64,000 nt of DNA from positions 877,545 to 941,544 of the forward strand of contig JADJGV010000034.1 of the NCBI GenBank assembly GCA_016707895.1, given 5' to 3'. Made by a program: the position numbers and the translations under genes. This DNA is from Myxococcales bacterium. GTDB lineage: Bacteria > Myxococcota_A > Polyangia > Haliangiales > Haliangiaceae. The notes under the pieces are model-generated. The model did not search any database, was not told the origin of the DNA, and saw only the letters and a program-made list of their open reading frames with translations. Shown in pieces: positions 17,714-25,675 of the stretch. The number at the start of each line of letters is the position of its first letter. Position 1 is the first letter of the stretch.

Positions 17714-20697
17714 CACCGGCCTCCCTTGGCCGCGTCGCCGACCAGCTGCATCTTCATCTCGCCGGCCGGGATCTCCATCGCGATCGTCCCGATGCCGATG
17801 CCGATGGCCGACAGCTCCACCGCGAGCGGCACCGCGGCGACGTTGGCCAGCGAGATCTGGATCCGGCCGTCGGCGGTGAAGGCGACCGGGCCGGCGACGT
17901 CGACGGTGATGGGCTTGCTCGCCAGGTCGTGGCCGGCCAGCCCGGCGAGCAGCTTCATGCTGGGCGCGTCGAGGTACAGCGGCAGGCGGGCCCGCAGCGC
18001 GGCCTGGCCGTCGGCGCCGACGACGATGTGGCTCATCAGGGGTTGCCCGGCCGGCGTGCGCAGCCGCAACACCAGCTGCTGGGTGCGCTGGTCCGACAGC
18101 GTGCCGATCACCGCGACCGTCGCGTTCATGCTGAGCGACGTCCCGTACAAGATCTGCGGCGACAGCTCGACCGGGATGCAAGCGGCGACGGTGGCGCCGT
18201 CGATCGTGCAGGCGTGCTGCAGCGTCCCCATCGTCACCGGCAGCGCGCCCGACAGGTACATGCAGGCCTCGCGGGCGGGCGTGCCCGGGACACAGTCGGG
18301 GCCGTTCAACGTCGCGCTGCGGACCATGCCGCTGGTGCCGACGATCCGCATCGCCGCGCGGTTGGTGCTGCTGGCCACCTCGCCCGCGTCGAGGACGCCG
18401 TTGCCGTTGCCGTCGGCGACCGGCCACGCGCGGGTGGTCATGGCGTAGCGATCGGCGCTGGCCGGCGCGGCGACGAACGGCAACACCAGGTCGGCGCCGC
18501 CGGCGTCGCCGCGGTCGGCCAGGCCGTCGAGGACGTCGCTGTTGAACGGCAGGCGGTTGCGCCCGCACAGCTCGCCGGCGTCGCAGTCGCCGTCGTCGCC
18601 GCCGTGGATCACGACCCGGTAGCGGGCGCCGGGCTCCCAGCCGCCGTCGGCGATGAAGCTCAGGCGGTCCTCGCCGACCACCAGCCGGCCGCGCGCCACG
18701 CCGGTGCAGGCGCCGCTCGGGTCCAGGCGCTCGACGCGCACGCTGCCGGTGCCGCACGCCGTGCCCAGCGTGACGGTGCCGCGATCGAGCGGCTGCTGGA
18801 ACGTGAGCTCGACCGGCAGGTCGGCCGCCAGCGCGAACGGCGCGTAGCGATCGTCGGACGACGCGCCGTCGCGGCACCGGCCGGGGCTGGTCGCGGTGGC
18901 GCCGTCGAGGGCGCACGGCACGCCGGGCCGCGCCGCGGCCAGCGCCAACGGCGCCGGGGCGCTGGTCGCCAGGTCGACGGTGCGGAAGCCGAGGCGGGTC
19001 GGCGCCGCGGCGGTGCCGGCCAGGTCGCGCACCATGCCGCTGACCTCGAGCGTGTAGGCGGCGCCGTACGCCAGCGGCTGGCGCGGCGTGACGATCAGCG
19101 TGCTGCCGTCGACCCGCACCCGCACCGGCACCGCGGCCGCGCCGGTCAGCGTGACCGCCCCGTCGCGCGTGGCCGCGGCGGCGTCGAGCCCCTCGGCGAA
19201 CGTCACGCGCAGCGCGGCGTCGGCGGGGACGTCGCGAGCGCCGTCGGCCGGGAACGTCGACGTGACGCGCGGCGGGGCGTCGTCGCCCGGCGCGGCGCGC
19301 GCGGTGGTGGTGCTGAGCCGCAGCACCATGTTCGACGTCGCGCGATCGAGGCCGAGCAGGTCGAGGTCGAGGCCGCCGACGCTGTCGATCTCCAGTCCGC
19401 CGTCGTAGATGCGGGCCAGGCCGGTCGCCTGCACGCCGAGCACCTGCTGGTTCAGCGCGGCGTTGCCGACGGCGTCGGACGCGGTCACGACGACGTCGAA
19501 CGCGAGGTAGGCCGCGACCGGCGCGAGTTCGTCGTCGGGGAGCCGCGCGGGATCGCGGAACGGGTTGCGCGCCAGATAGACGGTGGCGTCGGCGGCCATC
19601 TGGACCTGCAGCGGGCCGGTGGTGAGCGGCGTGGCGATCTCGCCGCCGAGCTTCACCGGCAAGGGTTGCATCGTCAGGCGTTGGCCCTTGCGCAGGGTCA
19701 GCGGGATGAGCGGCCCGAACCCGGCCGGGTTGGCCATCACCGCGGCGAGCGTGTTGTCGACCATCGCGATCGTTGCGTCGCCGATCAGCGGCGCGGTCAG
19801 CTCGACCTGGTTGATGAAGCCGCCGGCGGCGTACGACGGCTCGCGGCCGGGGATGCACGCCAGCACCTGCGCGAGCTCGCGGCCCCCGACCCGCGACGGC
19901 AGCGGCGCCAGCTCGAACGCCACCGGCGCCAGCGCGTCGCCGCTCAGATCGTGCAGCCCCGCGCCGAGCTCGAGCCGGTAGCGCGGGCTGTTGGTCAGGT
20001 CGGCGACCGGATCGATCGTGAGGTGCGGCCCCTGGGTCAGCAGCGCGGCCTCGACCAGCGCGCCGTCGGCGTCGACCAGCCGGACGGTGTCGCCGTAGAC
20101 GGCGGTGGCGGGATCGAGCGGCTCGCTGAGCGCGACGCGGATCGTCGTGAAGTCGACGAACGGGAAGCGCGGCGTCGCGCCGCTGCCGGCGACGTACGCG
20201 GCCGGGTCGTCGCCGTTGACGGCGATCACCGTCGGGGCGCGGCCGCCCAGCGACGTCGGGTTGCCGGCGGTGAACCGCACGAGCGGCGCCGCCGCGTCGA
20301 GGTTCGTCGCCTTGCCCCACAGCACCGCCGGTCGGACGAACACCTCGTACGTCGCGCCAGCCTCCCAGGCCGCGCTCTCCAGGAGCACCACGTTGTCCTT
20401 GGGCCCGGCGACCAGCACCGGCGTCGCCACCAGGCCGCCCGGGCCACGGACGCAGAACGCACCGACGACGCCGCCGTCGGCGCCGAGCGAGCACCCCGCC
20501 GTCACCGCCGCCACGTCGACCGGGTCGGTGAAGCTCACGACCAGCCGGGCGCCCAGCGGGACGTCGCGCTGGCCGTCGTGGGGATAGCTGAAGATCACGC
20601 CCGGCTCGCTGGTCAGCGGCGGCGGGCCGTCCTCCCCGACCTCGCAGCCGGCGGTGGCGATCAGGACGGCAGGCCAGAGACGACGCCAGTGGACCAT
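17713..20697 (-). CDS. Large lipoprotein with Ig-like (Big_5) domains, 994 aa
   Basis: MVHWRRLWPAVLIATAGCEVG is a lipoprotein signal with Cys18. At least three Big_5-like Ig domains (PF13205) are visible: SYPHDGQRDVPLGARLVVSF, a second with FVDFTTIRVALSEPLDPATA, and STFPADGARDVPADAALRVTF followed by LAYGAAYTLEVSGMVRDLAG. A Cys-rich section (DGDCDAGELCGRN) and a Ca-binding-like DGNGNGVLDAGE stretch are near residue 770. The last about 150 residues include a low-charge region. Big_5 proteins are usually extracellular adhesion or scaffold proteins. It overlaps the OmpW gene by one base pair set (TGATG), which suggests a surface complex of a lipoprotein and a barrel. Confidence 0.86.
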   Translation of the reverse strand: MVHWRRLWPAVLIATAGCEVGEDGPPPLTSEPGVIFSYPHDGQRDVPLGARLVVSFTDPVDVAAVTAGCSLGADGGVVGAFCVRGPGGLVATPVLVAGPKDNVVLLESAAWEAGATYEVFVRPAVLWGKATNLDAAAPLVRFTAGNPTSLGGRAPTVIAVNGDDPAAYVAGSGATPRFPFVDFTTIRVALSEPLDPATAVYGDTVRLVDADGALVEAALLTQGPHLTIDPVADLTNSPRYRLELGAGLHDLSGDALAPVAFELAPLPSRVGGRELAQVLACIPGREPSYAAGGFINQVELTAPLIGDATIAMVDNTLAAVMANPAGFGPLIPLTLRKGQRLTMQPLPVKLGGEIATPLTTGPLQVQMAADATVYLARNPFRDPARLPDDELAPVAAYLAFDVVVTASDAVGNAALNQQVLGVQATGLARIYDGGLEIDSVGGLDLDLLGLDRATSNMVLRLSTTTARAAPGDDAPPRVTSTFPADGARDVPADAALRVTFAEGLDAAAATRDGAVTLTGAAAVPVRVRVDGSTLIVTPRQPLAYGAAYTLEVSGMVRDLAGTAAAPTRLGFRTVDLATSAPAPLALAAARPGVPCALDGATATSPGRCRDGASSDDRYAPFALAADLPVELTFQQPLDRGTVTLGTACGTGSVRVERLDPSGACTGVARGRLVVGEDRLSFIADGGWEPGARYRVVIHGGDDGDCDAGELCGRNRLPFNSDVLDGLADRGDAGGADLVLPFVAAPASADRYAMTTRAWPVADGNGNGVLDAGEVASSTNRAAMRIVGTSGMVRSATLNGPDCVPGTPAREACMYLSGALPVTMGTLQHACTIDGATVAACIPVELSPQILYGTSLSMNATVAVIGTLSDQRTQQLVLRLRTPAGQPLMSHIVVGADGQAALRARLPLYLDAPSMKLLAGLAGHDLASKPITVDVAGPVAFTADGRIQISLANVAAVPLAVELSAIGIGIGTIAMEIPAGEMKMQLVGDAAKGGR

Positions 20698-20916
20698 GAC
20701 GCTCCTCGAGGCAGACGCGCAGCGGCGCGACCGGATCGTCGCGAGGTGCCGCCGCCGCCACGGGCGGTCATTGCACGGCCCGATCCAGCCGACCGCAGGG
20801 CGCCGGCCGCCGTGTTCCAGGCGGTTGCGCGCGGTGGGAACTACCGTGCGGGGAGTGGCGTCCGGGCGCTGAGGACTTGGCCCCCCATGGCGTCAGTTGC
20901 CCCCAGCGTCGCGCGG

Positions 20917-21705
20917 TCAGCGCCGGGCGCCGCTGAGCCAGTCGCGGCACAGATCGATCGCGGCCTGGCCGGCGATCGCGCGCAGCAGCCGCGCGGCGCG
21001 GGGATCGGCGAGCCGACGGTAGATCGGGGTCGCGTGGTCACCCGGCGCCGACGGCGCGCGGCGCGCGCGCGCGACGCTCCGGTGGAGGCCTGCGTTCCAG
21101 GCCCGCACGCAGGCCGGTCGATCCCGCGCGTCGATCGGGTTCGGCGTTGGCTGCGCCGGCGCCCCAGGTTCGCCGGCGCGCGCGAACAGCGGCGCCGCTT
21201 CCGCCGCGTGCCCGAGCGCCACCAGCCGCGCGGCGAGCGCCGACGTCGCGTGCCGCGCCTCCTCGCCCCAGCTCGCTGCGCGCATGCGCTCGACGATGGC
21301 GACCGCGCGCCGGGTCTGCGCCAGCGACAGCGCGCCGGCCACGTCGCAGAACGGGCCGGCGTCGTTGCCGGGCCCGAGCGGCGTCGGGATCAGCCGCTCG
21401 AAGGCGTCGATCGCCAGGTCGAGGACGCGCGCGCGCTCGGCGCGCGGGAGCCGCGGGGCCCACCACCCGAGGCGCCAGCCGGCGAAGTCGCTCGGGGTCG
21501 CCAGCTCGCGCGCGATCTCGGCCCGCGTCCACGCCGCGTCCCACAGCCACTCGGGGATCCACCCGCGCGGCACCGGCGCGAACAGCGCCATCGCGCGCGC
21601 CGCGCGGAGCTGTCGATCGAGCGCGTCCAGGCGGGCCCGCGCGCGCACGGCGCCCGCCAGGTCGCGCGACGCGCGGCGCAGTTCCTCGACGTGGGCGGCC
21701 GCCAC
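20917..21705 (-). CDS. Helical-repeat hypothetical protein, 262 aa
   Basis: A GTG start at 21705 lies seven bases after the stop of the upstream gene and gives VAAAHVEELRRASRDLAGAV; an ATG at 21807 would overlap that gene by 95 bases. The protein is Arg/Ala-rich and helical with TPR-like stretches (ALSLAQTRRAVAIVERMRA, AARLVALGHAAEAAPLFARAG) and Trp-rich patches (LWDAAWTRAE, FAGWRLGWWAP). No family recognised. As the third gene of the unit TetR (22220), 166-aa protein (21713) and this one, it is probably co-transcribed. Confidence 0.6.
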   Translation of the reverse strand: MAAAHVEELRRASRDLAGAVRARARLDALDRQLRAARAMALFAPVPRGWIPEWLWDAAWTRAEIARELATPSDFAGWRLGWWAPRLPRAERARVLDLAIDAFERLIPTPLGPGNDAGPFCDVAGALSLAQTRRAVAIVERMRAASWGEEARHATSALAARLVALGHAAEAAPLFARAGEPGAPAQPTPNPIDARDRPACVRAWNAGLHRSVARARRAPSAPGDHATPIYRRLADPRAARLLRAIAGQAAIDLCRDWLSGARR

Positions 21706-21712
21706 GGGGGAG

Positions 21713-22213
21713 TCAGTCGCTCTCGATGACGCCGAGGTAGCCGGCGCGGCTGTGGTCGACGACGGCGACCCCGCGCTGGAAGACGTGGGCAGGATCGCCG
21801 AGCCCAAGGCCGATGAAGCAGCGCGCCGACGGCGAGAACAGCGCCCGGAATTGCGTCCACAGCGACGCTGCGGTCGCCGGCGCGATCGTGTCGCGGGCGT
21901 GGCCCACGTCGGCGCCGCCGACCAGCATCGCGACCGCGTGCGCGGCGGCGGTGGCCTCGTCGACCTGGCAGTCGGCGCCGGGGTCGGCCGGGCGCTCGCT
22001 CGGTGGCGGCCAGGGTTGGTCGTCGAGCTGTTCGAACAGCCGGTCGAGGCGGGGCGCGTCGTCGACGCCGGCGACCGGGTCGGCGGCGATCAGCCGGGTC
22101 AGGTAGTAGCCGTGCATCCGTGGGGCCTGCGCGAGCAGCGCGCGGATCGCGGCGAGCGCAGGCGCGTCGAGCTCATCGAGGCGTGGGGCGGCGGTCGGCG
22201 CGTTGCGCGACAT
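21713..22213 (-). CDS. Hypothetical protein, 166 aa
   Basis: Begins MSRNAPTAAPRLDELDAPAL six bases after the TetR stop. The N-terminal half is helical (IRALLAQAPRMHGYYLTRL), and the C-terminal half has FIGLGLGDPAHVFQRGVAVVD, with a possible small alpha/beta domain. No signal peptide or membrane helix. No family recognised. Tight spacing to both neighbours makes it the middle gene of a three-gene operon led by the TetR regulator, so it is a candidate for the function that regulator controls. Confidence 0.7.
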   Translation of the reverse strand: MSRNAPTAAPRLDELDAPALAAIRALLAQAPRMHGYYLTRLIAADPVAGVDDAPRLDRLFEQLDDQPWPPPSERPADPGADCQVDEATAAAHAVAMLVGGADVGHARDTIAPATAASLWTQFRALFSPSARCFIGLGLGDPAHVFQRGVAVVDHSRAGYLGVIESD

Positions 22214-22219
22214 GGCGTC

Positions 22220-22834
22220 CTACGGCGCCTCAGGGCCGATGCCGAGCGTCTGCACGACGCACCGGGACACCTGCGCGATCAGGCGGTCCTCGGGCGGCCC
22301 GAGATCGGGGAACATCAGCGACACCAGCACGGCGCCACGCACCGCCGCGAACGCGACGTAGACCCGCTCCTCGAGATCGGGCGGGCGGACCGGCAGGCTC
22401 CGCTCGAGGTAGCGGACGACCTCGCTCAGGATCTCGCGGTAGGCGGCCTCGGCGACGTCGCGCGACCACTCGAGCGGCACGTCGAAGGTGAGGCGGCGGC
22501 GATGCGCGATCGGGAGCCGAGGCTCGGTGAGCACGACGCGGCAGATCTCGAGGGTCGCCTCGGCCACCGGCAGGTCCGGGCGGCTGGTGATCTCGCGGAC
22601 CTGCCGCAGCAGCGTCCGGTACATCTCGCGCGAGACCTCGGCGAACAGCGCGGCCGTGGTCGGGAAGTAGCGGTGCAGCGAGGCGACGCCGACCCCCGCG
22701 CGCTCGGCGATCGCCGCCAGCGGCGTGTCGGGGCCCAGCTCGATCGCCGCGGCGATCACTGCCGACACGATCTGCTGCGAGTCGGACCGCCGGGGTGCGG
22801 GCGCGGGCGGGCGCTTGATCAACGAGCGAGCCAA
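22220..22834 (-). CDS. TetR/AcrR family transcriptional regulator (TTG start)
   Basis: 204 residues with HTH at about 22-65: IVSAVIAAAIELGPDTPLAA, IAERAGVGVASLHRYFPTTAALF (the VASLHRYFP recognition segment is characteristic). The C-terminal domain includes YREILSEVVRYLERSL. The only in-frame start is TTG 22834, because stops lie just upstream; a longer overlapping frame with ATG is antisense-like and rejected. It leads the three-gene unit ending at 20917 and is divergent from nothing; the lipoprotein gene at 22885 is on the same strand 50 bp upstream, so read-through from that gene is possible. Confidence 0.9.
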   Translation of the reverse strand: MARSLIKRPPAPAPRRSDSQQIVSAVIAAAIELGPDTPLAAIAERAGVGVASLHRYFPTTAALFAEVSREMYRTLLRQVREITSRPDLPVAEATLEICRVVLTEPRLPIAHRRRLTFDVPLEWSRDVAEAAYREILSEVVRYLERSLPVRPPDLEERVYVAFAAVRGAVLVSLMFPDLGPPEDRLIAQVSRCVVQTLGIGPEAP

Positions 22835-22884
22835 CGCCCGACGCTATCATGGCGGGCGCGCGCGCCGCGTCGTCGCGCGCGACG

Positions 22885-24246
22885 CTACGGCGGCGGGGGA
22901 CAGGTCGTGGCCTGATCGCCGACGTTGGCGACCGCGCCGATCGCGGTGACGGCTTCGTGGAACAGCGCGATCGGCGCGCTGGTCGCCAGGGTGGCCGCGG
23001 TCGCGGCCATCGTGGCGGGCGCTCGCGCCACCGTGAACGGCACGCCACAGGTCGCGGTGGCGTCCTCGCCGAGCGGGATCGCGCGCGCGCTGGTGCCCAC
23101 GCGGCCGACCAGGTACGGCACCGCGTCGCCGAGCCCGAGCGGCAGCGGCGCGCGCAACGGCTGCGACGGCGTGAGCCCGGCGAGGTCGGTGCCGGTGACG
23201 CAGTCGCCGGCGAGGGTCGCGACGAACACGCCGGTGCCGGTCGCGCCGGCGAGCCAGGTGGTCGCGCCGCGACGGTCGACGCGGTGCAGCGGCCGGAGCG
23301 GCACGCGCCACGACGCGTGGAGTTGCCCGACGCTGTCGAAGCGGAGCAAGACGCCGTCGGCGCCGGCGTTGCCGGCCACCCACAGGCTCTCGTCGAACCA
23401 CGCCGCGTCGAACACCTCCATCGGCACCGTCACCGCCCAGCTCGCGTCGCCGTCCCCGGGCGCGCTGTCGATCCGCGCGACGAAGGCGGTCTCGGTGCCT
23501 CCGCCGACCTGGCCCACCACGAACGGCGCGAAGCTGTCGCCCGGCGCATCGACGACGCGCCGGGGCAACGGCCGGCCCCCGTCGATCGTGAAGCCGATCC
23601 CCGGCAGGTTGGTCGCGGCCGGGGCCAGCCGCGCGAGCAGGCCGTCGCCGTCGCCCGCCGTCCCCGCGAGCCACCACTCACCGGCGGTCGCGACGGCGAC
23701 CGCGCGGATCTGGATCGCCATCCCCGCCCGCAACCGGCGGCTGGTCATCGCGCCGGCCGGGTCGATCCGGAGCAGCAGGCCCTCGTCGAGGCCCGAGGTC
23801 TGGAACGACCGGGTCACGCCGCCAGCCAGGAGCTCGGTGCCGGTGCTCGCGACCGCCCACAGTTGATCGTTCGCGTCGCCGCCGATGGAGCGCGTCGCCC
23901 AGGTCGCGCCGCTGGTGGCGGGCAACGCGATCGCCGCGAGCGCGCCGTCGGTGCCACGGCTGTCGTGCGTGCCGACCAGGAACACGCGGCTCCCGAACCT
24001 GGCCGCCCCGGCCACGCCCCGCGCGAACACGCCGTCGATCGCCGCGCTGCCGGCGACGTCCGCGGCGACGACGGGCTCGCACGCCTCCGCACCGTCGATC
24101 GGATCGATCGACGCGTCGCCCTGCAGCGCGACCGGATCGAGCCCGAACGCCTGGTTGCACGCGCCGGCGAGCCACGCCGCGCAGGCGATCGCGACGCGCA
24201 GCGAGGAGCGAGGGGGCGGTGGCGTTTGGACGGTTGCGGCGACCAT
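22885..24246 (-). CDS. Lipoprotein with beta-propeller-like body, 453 aa
   Basis: ATG 24246 gives a leader ending in CAAWLAGACNQAFGLDPVAL; Cys at the LAGAC lipobox is the lipid site, and the CNQAFGLD start is a phrase I associate with Myxococcota lipoproteins. Mature sequence has about seven repeated strand units (GSRVFLVGTHDSRGTDG, GTELLAGGVTRSFQTSG, GEWWLAGTAGDGDGLLARL, ESLWVAGNAGADGVLLRFD), spaced about 50 residues apart, each with xxWLAG-type cores, suggesting a seven-bladed propeller. Single Cys pair near the C-terminus. No enzyme motifs. Probably at the outer membrane. Confidence 0.82.
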   Translation of the reverse strand: MVAATVQTPPPPRSSLRVAIACAAWLAGACNQAFGLDPVALQGDASIDPIDGAEACEPVVAADVAGSAAIDGVFARGVAGAARFGSRVFLVGTHDSRGTDGALAAIALPATSGATWATRSIGGDANDQLWAVASTGTELLAGGVTRSFQTSGLDEGLLLRIDPAGAMTSRRLRAGMAIQIRAVAVATAGEWWLAGTAGDGDGLLARLAPAATNLPGIGFTIDGGRPLPRRVVDAPGDSFAPFVVGQVGGGTETAFVARIDSAPGDGDASWAVTVPMEVFDAAWFDESLWVAGNAGADGVLLRFDSVGQLHASWRVPLRPLHRVDRRGATTWLAGATGTGVFVATLAGDCVTGTDLAGLTPSQPLRAPLPLGLGDAVPYLVGRVGTSARAIPLGEDATATCGVPFTVARAPATMAATAATLATSAPIALFHEAVTAIGAVANVGDQATTCPPPP

Positions 24247-24435
24247 GGTGGCGGCGCCTCGCGCGGTGATCCGCGCGGTGGCCCGGCCCGCACGTTAGCC
24301 GCGCGGCCCGCGCCGCTCTACTCCTCTCGCCGAGCGCGCAACGCGCGAAGATCGTTGCCGTTGCGCAGCGTGGCCTCGTGCACGACTCCGCTGCCGCGCC
24401 GCGCCGATCAGCCGCGCCGCGGGATATCCTCGGGC

Positions 24436-25365
24436 GTGGCCAAGCCGCTCGCAGGGAAGGTCGCCGTCGTCGCCGGAGCCACCCGCGGCGCCGGGCGTGG
24501 CATCGCCACCGCGCTCGGCGAGGCCGGCGCCACGGTCTATTGCACCGGGCGCAGCGTCGCCGGCGCGCCGGGCATGCAGGGCCGCCCCGAGACCATCGAC
24601 GAGACCGCGGCGATCGTCACCGCCCGCGGCGGCCACGGCATCGCGGTGCGCGTGGATCACACGGTGCCGGCCGAAGCCGCCGGCCTGTTCGAGCGGGTCG
24701 GCGCGTTCGACATCCTGGTGAACGACATCTGGGGCGGCGACGACCTGGTCGAGTGGGGCAAGCGGCTGTGGGAGACCAAGCTCGACGACGGGCTCACGCT
24801 GATCGATCGCGCGATCAAGAGCCACGTCATCACCAGCTACCACGGCCTGCCGCGGCTCCGGCGCGGCGGCGTGGTCTTCGAGATCACCGACGGCGACGCG
24901 TACTTCTACCGCGGCCACTTCTTCTACGACCTCGTGAAGACGACGGTCATCCGCATGGCGTTCGCGCTGTCGCAGGAGCTGCAGGGGCGCGACGTCACGG
25001 CGCTCGCGGTGACGCCCGGCTTCCTGCGGTCGGAGTGGATGCTCGATCACTTCGGTGTCACCGAGGCCACCTGGCGCGACGCCGCGGTCAAGGTCCCGGA
25101 GTTCATCGCCTCGGAGACCCCGCTGTTCGTCGGGCGGTGCGTCGCCGCGCTGGCGGCCGATCCTGCGATCGCCGCCCGGAACGGCCGGGTCTACGCGTCG
25201 TGGGACCTCGCCGAGGAGTACGGGGTCGACGACGCCGACGGCTCGCGGCCGCACTTCGTGCGCTGGCTCCGCGAGCACATGCCCGCGGTCGCCGCCGGCT
25301 GGAAGAAGGCCGACGACGGCTTCTACGCCTACTGGGGCAAGATGCCGTACGCCACGCCGACGTAG
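24436..25365 (+). CDS. Short-chain dehydrogenase/reductase (SDR) family oxidoreductase
   Basis: 309 residues from GTG 24436. KVAVVAGATRGAGRGIATAL is the TGxxxGxG NAD(P)-binding turn at residues 8-27. The catalytic Tyr/Lys pair is in FFYDLVKTTV (YxxxK); a VEWGKRLWETKL insert precedes the catalytic helix. C-terminal AVTPGFLRSEWML is the family PG motif. The protein is longer than classical SDRs (about 250) because of a C-terminal helical extension. The NAG motif is ILVNDIWGG instead of NNAG, which occurs in a bacterial SDR subgroup annotated only as oxidoreductases. Converges with the CspA gene, 30 bp apart. Confidence 0.92.
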   Translation: MAKPLAGKVAVVAGATRGAGRGIATALGEAGATVYCTGRSVAGAPGMQGRPETIDETAAIVTARGGHGIAVRVDHTVPAEAAGLFERVGAFDILVNDIWGGDDLVEWGKRLWETKLDDGLTLIDRAIKSHVITSYHGLPRLRRGGVVFEITDGDAYFYRGHFFYDLVKTTVIRMAFALSQELQGRDVTALAVTPGFLRSEWMLDHFGVTEATWRDAAVKVPEFIASETPLFVGRCVAALAADPAIAARNGRVYASWDLAEEYGVDDADGSRPHFVRWLREHMPAVAAGWKKADDGFYAYWGKMPYATPT

Positions 25366-25395
25366 CCGCGCGCGCGACCGTCGACCGTCCGCGGC

Positions 25396-25605
25396 TCAGG
25401 CGATCTTGACGACGTTCTCGGCGGCCGGCCCCTTGGCGCCCGACACGATGTCGAACTCGACGCGCTCACCCTCGGCCAGGCTCTTGAAGCCCGTCGCCTG
25501 GATCGCCGAGTGGTGCACGAAGCAATCCTTCGAGCCGTCCTCCGGCGTGATGAACCCAAAGCCCTTGGTGTCGTTGAACCACTTCACTCGTCCGGTGGTG
25601 CGCAT
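25396..25605 (-). CDS. Cold-shock protein (CspA family RNA chaperone)
   Basis: A 69-residue single cold-shock domain: GRVKWFNDTKGFGFITPEDG contains RNP1 (KGFGFI), followed by CFVHHSAIQ (RNP2, FVHHSAI) and GERVEFDIVSGAKGPAAENV. It is a complete CSD of standard length that binds single-stranded RNA. It starts 70 bp after the stop of the 741-aa gene on the same strand, so it may share the transcript that begins at the tRNA-like gene (27913-27984). Autonomous promoters are usual for csp genes, so linkage is an inference. Confidence 0.97.
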   Translation of the reverse strand: MRTTGRVKWFNDTKGFGFITPEDGSKDCFVHHSAIQATGFKSLAEGERVEFDIVSGAKGPAAENVVKIA

Positions 25606-25675
25606 GCCGTACTCTCGTCGCTCCGGCGGCGTTTGCCCAGCGCCCGCGGCACCAAGTCGACGCAGTCGCGCCGCG

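Noticed and set aside
16784..20761. 1325-codon minus frame joining OmpW with another frame of the lipoprotein region
   Set aside because: Only its last 309 codons (OmpW) are protein-like; the rest is out of frame with the 994-aa lipoprotein.
17929..21729. 1266-codon plus-strand frame
   Set aside because: Composition (Arg/Ala/Gly/Gln repeats) is that of antisense of GC-rich genes; minus-strand lipoprotein, OmpW and others fit far better.
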